NCBI GenBank assembly: GCA_902494585.1 | Contig: CABUUD010000043.1 | Span: 1 to 13,827, forward strand | Direction: 5' to 3' | Length of the DNA: 13,827 nucleotides | Source: an uncultured Collinsella sp. | GTDB taxonomy: Bacteria; Actinomycetota; Coriobacteriia; Coriobacteriales; Coriobacteriaceae | Shown: positions 5,952-13,762 of the stretch, piece after piece | Layout of the letters: the number at the start of each line of letters is the position of its first letter | How positions within the stretch are numbered: position 1 is the stretch's first letter | The notes under the pieces: generated by a model | The model's input: the letters and a program-made list of their open reading frames with translations, nothing else | The model's database searches: none | What the model was told of the DNA's origin: nothing | Translations under genes and position numbers: made by a program

Positions 5952-8564
5952 ATGGACGAGATTTTTGAGCATCTGCTTCAAGATACCGACCGAGGGATCT
6001 CGATCAACCAGATTGTCAATCGCATCGTGTTTCCCAACCACGATATCTGCATGCAGGCCAAAGCTGCCCTGGAGCGAGACTATGGCGAGTTCTGCTTTGC
6101 TGCCGTGATCCCCGATTACGAGGACTTCCAGCACATGGATCCGACCGACGCCATCAATGCCGCCCTGGAAACTTGCGGGTCCGACGGCGAAGAGGTCACC
6201 AACGTCGTCTGGGGCTACAACTCGCTCCAGTACGAATACAACGGCATCCCCTCGCTGGAGGTTGCCAAGACTATCTCCAAGATGATCGGCGTTCCCGTCT
6301 ACTACGAGTACACCGATGCCGATGAGATCGCCGCCGGCGCCGTGATCGCCGATGCGCAGGGCGATAGCGTCTCGTTTGCAAACGTGGTCGACAAGAGCTG
6401 CTGGGTGTATTTCCCGGAGGGGTTTGACGGTGCCACCGACACCCTGTTCCGCTGCGGCATGGGAACCATGTCCATGCCCGACGGAAGCCAAAAGTACTTT
6501 GAGGACACCACCGACCCCATCATGCGTTCGTATGCGCAGCGCGGAAACGTGTCCCTGTACTTCGACTTTCTCAAGGACCAGTTTGGCGCCCAAGAGGAGC
6601 CCCAGGCAGAGTCCGATGCCCAGGCAGAGTCCAATGCCCAGGCAGAGTCCGATGCCCAGGCATCGGGCAACGTCTACATGTCCCAGGCCATGGGCGCGAT
6701 GACGTTTCGCATCGTCTTTCCCAATCATGACTGCTGTGAGTATATCCGCGATGATCTCGAAAAGTGCTTTGGCGGGTTCTCGCTCCAGGCGATTTGCGGC
6801 ACGCCCGATAGCACGTTTGACTCACCCGATGAAGTCCTGTCCACCATGGCAGGCCACGGAATCCCCGATGATGCAACCGATGTCGAATGGGGCTATAACT
6901 CCGTGCGTTATCGCGTGGCGCACTCCGTGCCCAACGCCATCGTTCTCGAGGCGCTAGTCCAGCACTACAACATTCCGCTGTACGTCGAGTATTTCGATGA
7001 GCTTAAACGCGCGACCGGCGCTGCCATTACGATCCCCGACATAGCGAACCCGACCGCATTCGTCCCTGGCACACTCGGCTGCAAAGAGCAGATGTACTTT
7101 GACCGCGGCAGCGACAACGAAGGCTACGTTGCACTTCGATGCGGCTATTGCCAGGCGGTCTCCGATGATGGCAAAACGCGCATCTCCTTTGTCGACGACC
7201 CTTCGCAGTCGGTCATGGCGGAAATGGCAGAAGAAGCATCGGTCGGAGTCTACGTTAGGCTGCTTAAAAAATTCGATCTTGAGCAAGTTCTCCCCGCTGG
7301 ATATCAGAAACCGGCTTCTCGTCCCGCCGCAAGCTCCAAAAAGAACACCTCGACCTCCTCGGCAGAAAAATCGAAAATCAGCCTGTGGATGAACCCCATT
7401 GCGGAAAAGCATGTCTGGAACTCCCTCGATGCCTACGGTCAAAAGCAGGGCAAGCAAAATGACATGAACATGTTCTTTTTGGAGCCGCTCTATCGCGGCG
7501 GCGACCAAATCCGCGACCCATTTGGATTTGCCACAGGCCGCAAACCCTTGCCGGCTTATGCAAGCCACCAGGCGCACCGCAAGGTTATCGAAGCCGTCCT
7601 TACTACCGACATAGAAGTCGGCGCGCTTGTCGCGGGGCTTCTCGGCCAAGACCTGTTGACATCCGAAGAGCTCAACGCGCTGCACCGCGACATCGAGCTC
7701 AAGGCCCAGGGTATAAGCGCCATTGCCACCGGAAGAGGTGCCGCACTCGAAAGCCGTTGCGACTCGGTCTGCTACCTTATTGCAAAGCTCCGGAGCCATG
7801 ACGGCGACAATAGCCATCGCTTTATGATGTGGATGGCGGACACCGACCAAGCCGTACGCGTAAAGTTCTACGGCGAGGCACCGGCAATCGGCGCGCCCTT
7901 TACGTGCCGCTTTAGCGTAGTGGAAAATGACGTCATTACGTACTGGATGCCCGTCGAGGGCGAGAAGGGCTTCTCTCGCTATAAGCAGATTCCCGAGGGA
8001 GGACGCATCGACGTCTCTGCGACAAAGAGTGACTCTGCCGCTATGAGTGCCCTGCGTAAGGCCAACGCGATGTTCCTTAAGACGTGCGGACTCAAGCAGA
8101 CCGCGCCGTCCAAGACGCGCATGACCCCGGAGCAGTCGCAACGATTTAACGAGCTGCGAGAAAAACTGGGTCGTAAAACGGGTTATGCCCTTACGGTGCT
8201 CTTCTCGCGCTGCATACTCTGCAGCGCCGAAGCGGACCGATTCCTCGAGCTCATGGAACACGCCGCTGCCGCGCACGATCGCGGAGAGGTGATCGACGTC
8301 GACGATACCGAGGTCGTAGAGCACAAGGCCGTTTACATGGTTGGCCCGATCTCCACCGAGGATGGTACTTGTCAGCTCTACAACCCCAACACCATCAACT
8401 TTGAGGACTTTAGGTTCCAGCCCAACCTGCTCGAAGACTTCCATACCGACCTGCCCCGTGCTGGCAGCTTTATCAACATTGCAACGAGCGTCGTTGAGTC
8501 GGACGTCATCGCCGCCTGGGCGGGCTACAACCCGGGCAACGCCCAGCGCTCGGCGCGCTACTAG
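5952..8564 (+). CDS. Gene A: unrecognised 870-aa protein with a duplicated N-terminal domain
   Basis: Function not recognised. Residues 22-212 and 251-445 are two copies of one domain. Each starts with RIVFPNHD (24-31, 253-260), then has V(V/E)WGYNS (86-91, 312-317), (I/V)(P/G)VYYEY-like strands (114-120; IPLYVEYF 341-348), LFRCGMG/ALRCGYC (165-171, 394-400) and a final hydrophobic strand. The WGYNS-then-YxEY order recalls the ferredoxin-like domain of Api92/YubB-type proteins, but this is a weak resemblance. An Ala/Glu/Ser/Asp/Gln linker (217-237) encoded by an 18-bp tandem repeat joins the copies, and a Ser/Lys/Ala-rich linker (450-475) leads to the C-terminal half, which matches nothing I know. 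No signal peptide or membrane segment is evident, so it is probably cytoplasmic. The ATG at 5952 follows AAGGA by 3 bases; an open extension to 5718 would run through the palindromes and is rejected. First gene of the plus-strand island. Confidence 0.85.
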   Translation: MDEIFEHLLQDTDRGISINQIVNRIVFPNHDICMQAKAALERDYGEFCFAAVIPDYEDFQHMDPTDAINAALETCGSDGEEVTNVVWGYNSLQYEYNGIPSLEVAKTISKMIGVPVYYEYTDADEIAAGAVIADAQGDSVSFANVVDKSCWVYFPEGFDGATDTLFRCGMGTMSMPDGSQKYFEDTTDPIMRSYAQRGNVSLYFDFLKDQFGAQEEPQAESDAQAESNAQAESDAQASGNVYMSQAMGAMTFRIVFPNHDCCEYIRDDLEKCFGGFSLQAICGTPDSTFDSPDEVLSTMAGHGIPDDATDVEWGYNSVRYRVAHSVPNAIVLEALVQHYNIPLYVEYFDELKRATGAAITIPDIANPTAFVPGTLGCKEQMYFDRGSDNEGYVALRCGYCQAVSDDGKTRISFVDDPSQSVMAEMAEEASVGVYVRLLKKFDLEQVLPAGYQKPASRPAASSKKNTSTSSAEKSKISLWMNPIAEKHVWNSLDAYGQKQGKQNDMNMFFLEPLYRGGDQIRDPFGFATGRKPLPAYASHQAHRKVIEAVLTTDIEVGALVAGLLGQDLLTSEELNALHRDIELKAQGISAIATGRGAALESRCDSVCYLIAKLRSHDGDNSHRFMMWMADTDQAVRVKFYGEAPAIGAPFTCRFSVVENDVITYWMPVEGEKGFSRYKQIPEGGRIDVSATKSDSAAMSALRKANAMFLKTCGLKQTAPSKTRMTPEQSQRFNELREKLGRKTGYALTVLFSRCILCSAEADRFLELMEHAAAAHDRGEVIDVDDTEVVEHKAVYMVGPISTEDGTCQLYNPNTINFEDFRFQPNLLEDFHTDLPRAGSFINIATSVVESDVIAAWAGYNPGNAQRSARY
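6603..6656 (+). repeat. Three tandem 18-bp repeats coding the linker of gene A
   Basis: CAGGCAGAGTCCGATGCC occurs three times head to tail (6603, 6621, 6639), with one G-to-A change in the middle copy, followed by a partial fourth copy. Each encodes Gln-Ala-Glu-Ser-Asp/Asn-Ala. It preserves frame, so copy number could vary between strains without breaking the gene. Confidence 0.9.
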
Positions 8565-8593
8565 AGAGCGATTGGCACGACCAAGCCATGTAT

Positions 8594-8651
8594 CTGTTGC
8601 GCGGCATCGGCCCTGGACGTCGAACCGCACCGTCCGCGATGTTGCGCAACA
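8594..8651. repeat. Inverted pair of GTTGCGCAAC-family repeats upstream of gene B (copies 4 and 5)
   Basis: CTGTTGCGCGGCATCG (8594-8609) and CGATGTTGCGCAACAG (8636-8651) are 16-bp inverted repeats matching at 14 of 16 positions. The start-to-start distance is 42 and the spacer 26 bases, the same geometry as the first pair of the 4073-4373 array. The pair lies in the 192-base gap between genes A and B. No T run follows it, so a simple terminator is unlikely; an operator or mobile repeat is possible. Confidence 0.6.
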
Positions 8652-8756
8652 GAATGCAACGCAGGCGGCCTAGTATGCGAAGTAACAGGCGCGTGCAGGT
8701 CAGACGCATCGAATCTGGCCTTCGCGCGCAACACAAATCATCGCAGGGAGCACACC

Positions 8757-10028
8757 ATGGCGCGTGACACATCAAACGATCCGGTTGTTAACTTGCCGCT
8801 CGATTACAAGTTCGACGGCAACGGCAACATCATCCAAAAGGTCTTTTTTGGCGTAAATGCGGTATTCTGCCCCGTCTGGTACTGGTGGTACTTCAAAAGC
8901 AATCGTGATCCCAACTTCTGGGTCGGTGACAGCGACATGGACGGCTATGATCCCGAGGAATGCGCTACCGAGTTCCAGCACCGCATGGATAACTTTACGC
9001 CCGAGGAGAGCTGCAACCTCTTTGAAGTCGCAAAGTATTGCGACCGCATGACGGGTGTTACCGTCTTTGACGTCGTAAACGGGCGAAATGTAAACGAGCG
9101 ACACCTGGATGACTACTACACCGGCTACGACCTTGGCATCGAAGATGATGACGAGGACGAAGAAGACGACACAGACATCGAGATGGAGTTTGAAGGGCAA
9201 CCTGTTAGCCCCCAGCCGATGCGCGTATGCGACGAGGGCCCCTGCCAGTTTATGCTGCCGCCCGTTTTAAACTGCGGAACAGACGACGGTTCTGGCTACG
9301 AGGTCGAGATTCCCCTGCGCGCCAAAACGACCAAGAGCGGTACTCCGCAGGAGCGACTATCGTTCTATATCCCCGCCGACCTCGCCGTACAGTGGTTCCG
9401 CGAGGTTACGGACGAGCCGCGGGCCGACTACCAACTGTTTCAAACCGTTTGGATGAATCGGGCCAATCGGCTTGAGAACCCGCACTTTGTCGACCACCTG
9501 TTTTCCTATGCGTTTTGGCAGGAGCGACTGCTGCGCATCCTGCACTACACGTACAAGCGGGGCAAGGTGCAGAGTGTGCGCATCGTTGCCGATTACGAAG
9601 GCGATGCCGCCGAGTTTATTGGTAAGTACTATCCGGAGGCCGAGGTCATCGGTCATCAGAGCAACGAGAACGCCTTTGAAACGGGAGCCGCCTATCTGGT
9701 GGACCTCACGCTGGACTACAAATACAAGGGCAACAAGCTTGTCGAGAAAAAGACGTTCTCGGTCCTTGGCAGCTTTGGACGCGAATGGTATCGACTCTTT
9801 AGTGGCAATCCCAACGCCACCGTTGATGATTTCTACGCATGGTGCGAGCAAACCGACACCTACGAGCCCCTACGTCAGGCAGCCGAAACCGCCGGCGCAA
9901 TCGTTCAGTACACCACCTACGGGCTAAAGGACGGCAAGCTCACCAGCAAGCGCACCGAAGATCTCCAAGGCCGCACCAACGTTGAGATTAACGAGGCGGC
10001 CGAGCTGAGAGACCGCATGCTTACGTAG
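8757..10028 (+). CDS. Gene B: unrecognised 423-aa protein with internal duplication
   Basis: Function not recognised. The N-terminal part (about 11-108) and the C-terminal part (about 315-395) look like copies of one fold. NLPLDYKFDGNGNIIQKVFF (12-31) parallels DLTLDYKYKGNKLVEKKTF (316-334). Each is followed by an aromatic segment (VWYWWYF and REWYRLF), then a helical stretch, then a strand pair (GVTVFDVVNGRN and AIVQYTTYGLKDG). Between them lie a strongly acidic run at 129-147 and a middle region (180-312) of mixed character with FRxxTDEPRADYQLFQ and a basic patch at 267-277. No signal peptide or membrane helix is evident. The ATG at 8757 follows GGGAG by 6 bases. The next gene starts 60 bases on, with no terminator between, so it is probably co-transcribed with gene C. 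Confidence 0.85.
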   Translation: MARDTSNDPVVNLPLDYKFDGNGNIIQKVFFGVNAVFCPVWYWWYFKSNRDPNFWVGDSDMDGYDPEECATEFQHRMDNFTPEESCNLFEVAKYCDRMTGVTVFDVVNGRNVNERHLDDYYTGYDLGIEDDDEDEEDDTDIEMEFEGQPVSPQPMRVCDEGPCQFMLPPVLNCGTDDGSGYEVEIPLRAKTTKSGTPQERLSFYIPADLAVQWFREVTDEPRADYQLFQTVWMNRANRLENPHFVDHLFSYAFWQERLLRILHYTYKRGKVQSVRIVADYEGDAAEFIGKYYPEAEVIGHQSNENAFETGAAYLVDLTLDYKYKGNKLVEKKTFSVLGSFGREWYRLFSGNPNATVDDFYAWCEQTDTYEPLRQAAETAGAIVQYTTYGLKDGKLTSKRTEDLQGRTNVEINEAAELRDRMLT

Positions 10029-10074
10029 GCGGCAACAGGCCAAGTTCACGTTATCCGTTCATCTCTATACTCAC

Positions 10075-10091
10075 AGGAGGTACCTACTTTG
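10075..10091 (+). promoter_or_regulatory. Strong ribosome binding site deciding a TTG start for gene C
   Basis: AGGAGG (10075-10080), a full Shine-Dalgarno match, is followed by 8 bases and then TTG (10089-10091). No in-frame ATG follows until well past the membrane helices, so TTG is the likely start. Confidence 0.8.
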
Positions 10092-12506
10092 ATTTCTCCA
10101 ATCTGTTGGTTCGCGGCATTCCTCGTCGCCCTCGTCGCGCTCTGCTATTCCATACACTTGGAACGGCACAACTATCAGCACAAACTCTTTGGCGTCGAGA
10201 TCAATTCCAACCGTCGCATCGTCGCCTTTGGAATTCTTGCTCTTGGCGCTTTTTGCCTATTCGCCCCCGTTACCTGGGCGCAGTGCTTTTCTTCGGATCT
10301 TGGCGAGGGCTGGGAGCCGGGAGCCTTCAACTTTATCAGCTGGGTCATCACCAACTTCTTTGCCGTGGGATGGACAACGACCATCCAGACCGGCCTCACC
10401 GATGTGACGTCAACCGTCTATAGCGCTATTCCCCTTGGCGGCAGCATTGCCGGCCAGGTATTCAACCTGCTCTATTCGCTGCTCGCACTTGCATACATCA
10501 TCGCTCTTCCCGTTGAAATTGGTCTGTTTGCCTTCAACGCTGTTGCCACGCGTCTCTCGGGCAGCGTTATCAAGCGTCATCTCAAGTATGCCGACCATGC
10601 AATTATCTTTGAGAGCGTCGACGCCAACACCGAGTTGCTCGCGCGTGATATCGTTAACAACATCAAGGACGGAACGCTCAATAACGCGAATGGCAACGGC
10701 GACATCGCCCTCATCTTTTGTCTAGGCAGCGACGAGGACAGCGAGCGTCAGCGCGTACTGCGCAATCTGTGCCAGGGCTATGTGCGTTATGTGTTCACCG
10801 ACTCCGAAGCAGCCGATGTGCTCACAACGATTACATCGCTGCGCGATGCAGTTAAGCATCTGCTCGCAGTTGACGTCGTCGCAACGAGCGAAGAAACCGA
10901 ACACAACGTCAGCGCAACGATCGACATGCTCCAAGCGACGCACAAGGATCCTCAGGCCGGCTACGCGCCCAAGATTACGCTCCATTGCACCCACAAGAAC
11001 CCCGATGATGCCCAGATCTTCGATGCCATCAAAGCCGACAATGAGCCGACTTGTCTTCACTTGCTCTCACGCGTACAAGACGAAATATACGATGTACTTG
11101 AAGAAGCCCCACTCTACAGCGTGCTCGAGCCCATCGATATCTCCGTCAACCCAAATCCCAAGCCTCAGAATCTCACCGTTCTCGTTTTCGGCGCAGGAGA
11201 TTTCGGCATGCAGGCAACACGCACTTCCTTCTGGATGGGCCGCATGCCGGGCGTTCGTCTGAACATTGTTGTTGTCGACCCCAACGCCCAATCGATACTA
11301 GAACGCGAAGCAGCCCGCTACCCCGAGATGTTTGGCGAAAGCTGCAACGGCATGCCGACAATTCGCTTTGTAGAAGCTGAGGCGCCCTCGGTTACAACCG
11401 ATCGCCTGATTGCCGGCGGCACCGTCACCACGCTGCACTACGACGCTCAAAACAAATGCGTATCGTCCAAGGCCGACAACGCGCTAATTACCGATGACGC
11501 TCGTCTTTACGCCTTCGTAACCATGGGAGATTGTGGACAAAACCTCTCCTATTCGCTCATGCTCCAACGTCAGATCTTCAATCGCTTTATCGACCAGGGC
11601 TCACCGGACTACACCAAACAGCAACCCGTCATCTGCCCCCATATCGAGAGCGAAGAAATCCTAGGCGCCCTTAAAAGCCTCGATAAGACTCAGGCGACTG
11701 GCAAAGACGCCGCCAATATCATGCATCCGTTTGGTGCCCGCAAGGCGTTCTACACCTACAGTAACATCATCAATGACGAGCGCGAGCGCCTGGCCGTGCA
11801 GCTCAATGCGGCATACGACCTTTGCTTTAATGGCTCTATTGAGAATGATTTTGACGCAACACTCGCCGTTGAGAAGGCAGTTAATAGTTACAACGGCAAA
11901 GAATCCAACAAGAGCAGCAGCCGAGCTTCGGCAGCACATATCCCCTACCGCTTCTGGGCGCTTGGCTTTAGCGACGCCGACGTGGAGCAGGGATCCTTCG
12001 AGCATGCTTGGAGGGAGAAGCTGCAGGGCAAGGTCAAGCCGGCTTCGAATAACGACAACATTGCCAATGCGATATTAAGCTCCGTCGTTCCCGACGCAGC
12101 TACCAAAACCGAGTTCGATGCCAGCGAGCAGAAGAACCGCGAGGAATTCGCCCTTACCTGTCGTTTAGGTGACATGGAGCACGATCGTTGGCTTGCCTAT
12201 TGCCAGGCAACGGGCATGACCGAACTGGGGCACGGCACCGTCGAACAGGAACGCGAGCAGCGTATGCGTGCAGCAGCCGTCGATGCGTTCCTGAGCGGCA
12301 AGCCCAACAAGAGTGGGACCGAAGGCGTTCGCAAGTCCGACATCCTCATGCGTCACGCCTACATGACACCCGACAACGACGTACTCGGCGCCCGCGGGTT
12401 CCTGCTAGGAAAAGACGTCTACGCCTACGACCGAATCATCGTCGCCCTCTCAGCCCGCATCGCCAAGGGAAATGTTGTCAAGCCCAAGAAGGACATGGAT
12501 AAATAA
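10089..12506 (+). CDS. Gene C: membrane protein with TrkA-N/Rossmann-like domains and C-terminal RyR-like domain
   Basis: An 805-aa protein. Residues 1-160 hold about four hydrophobic segments (2-21, 43-64, 80-98, 118-150), so it is probably an inner-membrane protein with a large cytoplasmic part. There is no canonical K+ filter (TVGYG); the nearest is FFAVGWTTTI (90-99). Residues 168-260 look like a degenerate Rossmann domain without GxGxxG. Residues 362-440 form a clearer TrkA-N-type one: LTVLVFGAGDFGMQA with Gly368-Ala-Gly-Asp-Phe-Gly373, and the acidic end of strand 2 in VVVDPN (Asp397). Residues about 690-782 resemble bacterial RyR domains: LGDMEHDRWLAYCQATGM (693-710), then KSDILMRHAYMTP and YAYDRII. 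The TrkA-N fold usually binds NAD(H) or nucleotides. Ligand gating of a channel or other membrane effector is inferred. It starts with TTG behind AGGAGG. Gene D begins 25 bases after its stop. Confidence 0.82.
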   Translation: MISPICWFAAFLVALVALCYSIHLERHNYQHKLFGVEINSNRRIVAFGILALGAFCLFAPVTWAQCFSSDLGEGWEPGAFNFISWVITNFFAVGWTTTIQTGLTDVTSTVYSAIPLGGSIAGQVFNLLYSLLALAYIIALPVEIGLFAFNAVATRLSGSVIKRHLKYADHAIIFESVDANTELLARDIVNNIKDGTLNNANGNGDIALIFCLGSDEDSERQRVLRNLCQGYVRYVFTDSEAADVLTTITSLRDAVKHLLAVDVVATSEETEHNVSATIDMLQATHKDPQAGYAPKITLHCTHKNPDDAQIFDAIKADNEPTCLHLLSRVQDEIYDVLEEAPLYSVLEPIDISVNPNPKPQNLTVLVFGAGDFGMQATRTSFWMGRMPGVRLNIVVVDPNAQSILEREAARYPEMFGESCNGMPTIRFVEAEAPSVTTDRLIAGGTVTTLHYDAQNKCVSSKADNALITDDARLYAFVTMGDCGQNLSYSLMLQRQIFNRFIDQGSPDYTKQQPVICPHIESEEILGALKSLDKTQATGKDAANIMHPFGARKAFYTYSNIINDERERLAVQLNAAYDLCFNGSIENDFDATLAVEKAVNSYNGKESNKSSSRASAAHIPYRFWALGFSDADVEQGSFEHAWREKLQGKVKPASNNDNIANAILSSVVPDAATKTEFDASEQKNREEFALTCRLGDMEHDRWLAYCQATGMTELGHGTVEQEREQRMRAAAVDAFLSGKPNKSGTEGVRKSDILMRHAYMTPDNDVLGARGFLLGKDVYAYDRIIVALSARIAKGNVVKPKKDMDK

Positions 12507-12531
12507 CGATTTCAATCGAGAGGATTGCAAT

Positions 12532-13755
12532 ATGGGAAAGCCATCCACCGCAAATATAAAGCAAGATAGCGAGGGCCACACCCTTCTACAGATATTCGTA
12601 AGCTACCGACGTGCGGACAACATATTCAACCACATGCTCGATATCGTTGACAGAACCCTAGATATGCTCAACACAAGCAAAGATATGCTTGCTTTGACCG
12701 ACTATCGAATTGACAAGTTCACCGATATCGTCTCCATCGATTACGGGCAGCGCTGGGAACAGAAGATGAATGAAGCTCTCGAAGACTCGGACATCCTGCT
12801 TGCTTTCATAACGCCTGGCTATATCGAAAGCAAGAACTGCTGTCACGAATACAATCATTTCCTTGAAAACGCTGAAGGAGAAAATGAGGAAAAAACTGAC
12901 AAGGATGATAGGCCTCGCCGCTGCATTCCCGTTTTTTGGACAAGCCAAGATAAAATTGAAGCGAATATAAAAAAGAAATATGGCGAAAGCCCCGACGGAG
13001 AACCCGCTGCAAAAGAAAAATCCAGTCAAACTAGCTCGGACAGCCATGATGACAAAAACGATCATGACGAGTCACTCGCTAAAAAACAGACCCGCGAAAT
13101 CCGCGATAAGGAAAGCGGCGACAAAAGCGTCTCCGACAATCCCTCAAAAGATAAGAACTCAGCAAATAACGCCCGTAGCACTTGGGATTCAATCAAAGAG
13201 TTCAATGGCCTAGAGGCGGTCCTCCCTAAGTTCATTGAGCTTCTTAAGGACGATGCGCAGGGGTCTGATTACGATTTCGTGAAAGACTGTATCGTTCGCT
13301 GGCTTGCTAACAAGATTTTCATCGTTGCAGATTCAATCATTAAGAGCAAACAAATGGTTGAGGAAGAGGATTCTACGATTGCGGAAGCGAAGACGGTCAA
13401 GCCATTAGACGACGAGCTTGCCGCCGCACTTTCCGACCATGTGTTTCATCTCTCGACAAAGAGCTCCGAAGGGACCGCTCATGTGTCCGATGGCGTTTTT
13501 ATCGTCGAAAAAGGCACAAAAATTGCCAGGGATCTTACGGCAAGCTGCCCGGTCTCCGTCATCAAGCAACGCAACATGCATGCAGACCTCATAGAGGATT
13601 GCGTGCTCACCGGTGACATTGCGTTTTCGAGCCCCTCGGCGGCAGCGGGATTCGTAGCAGGCCGAAGCTCCAACGGTAAAACTATGTGGACGACCGATGA
13701 AAATAAAACCATCAACGATCTTGAGGAGGAATACAGGAAGGGAAAACAATCCTAA
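12532..13755 (+). CDS. Gene D: TIR domain protein with C-terminal DUF4357-like domain
   Basis: A 407-aa protein. Residues 18-140 are a TIR domain: LLQIFVSYRRADN (18-30) is strand A with its loop, ALEDSDILLAFITPGYIES (82-100) is the strand D region, and SKNCCHEYNHFL (100-111) fits the TIR helix with the conserved catalytic-type glutamate, here Glu106. CIPVFW (131-136) is the last core strand. TIR enzymes of this kind split NAD+, some making cyclic ADP-ribose signals; activity here is inferred. Residues 141-215 are a highly charged linker. Residues about 303-398 match DUF4357: DGVFIVEKGTKIA, then FSSPSAAAGFVAGRSSNGKT and W386. DUF4357 often ends nucleases and restriction-related proteins. The ATG at 12532 follows GAGAGGA by 7 bases; an upstream in-frame start at 12472 would overlap gene C. 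The gene is visibly more A-rich than its neighbours, suggesting separate acquisition. Confidence 0.87.
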   Translation: MGKPSTANIKQDSEGHTLLQIFVSYRRADNIFNHMLDIVDRTLDMLNTSKDMLALTDYRIDKFTDIVSIDYGQRWEQKMNEALEDSDILLAFITPGYIESKNCCHEYNHFLENAEGENEEKTDKDDRPRRCIPVFWTSQDKIEANIKKKYGESPDGEPAAKEKSSQTSSDSHDDKNDHDESLAKKQTREIRDKESGDKSVSDNPSKDKNSANNARSTWDSIKEFNGLEAVLPKFIELLKDDAQGSDYDFVKDCIVRWLANKIFIVADSIIKSKQMVEEEDSTIAEAKTVKPLDDELAAALSDHVFHLSTKSSEGTAHVSDGVFIVEKGTKIARDLTASCPVSVIKQRNMHADLIEDCVLTGDIAFSSPSAAAGFVAGRSSNGKTMWTTDENKTINDLEEEYRKGKQS

Positions 13756-13762
13756 GAGGAAA

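Noticed and set aside
6954..8630. 558-codon minus-strand open frame opposite gene A
   Set aside because: It has no domain and an unnatural composition; gene A has a ribosome site, a duplicated domain and consistent neighbours on the plus strand.
8594..8651. Terminator between genes A and B
   Set aside because: The inverted pair has a long 26-base loop and no following T run.
10045..10071. Promoter TTCACG / TATACT before gene C
   Set aside because: The 15-base spacing is short, and the start would fall inside the ribosome site, so it is probably coincidental.
10331..10400. Potassium-channel selectivity filter in gene C
   Set aside because: The segment around FFAVGWTTTI lacks the TVGYG signature, so ion selectivity cannot be claimed.
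12472..12531. Upstream start for gene D inside gene C
   Set aside because: The ATG at 12532 has GAGAGGA at good spacing, and the TIR domain begins just after it.
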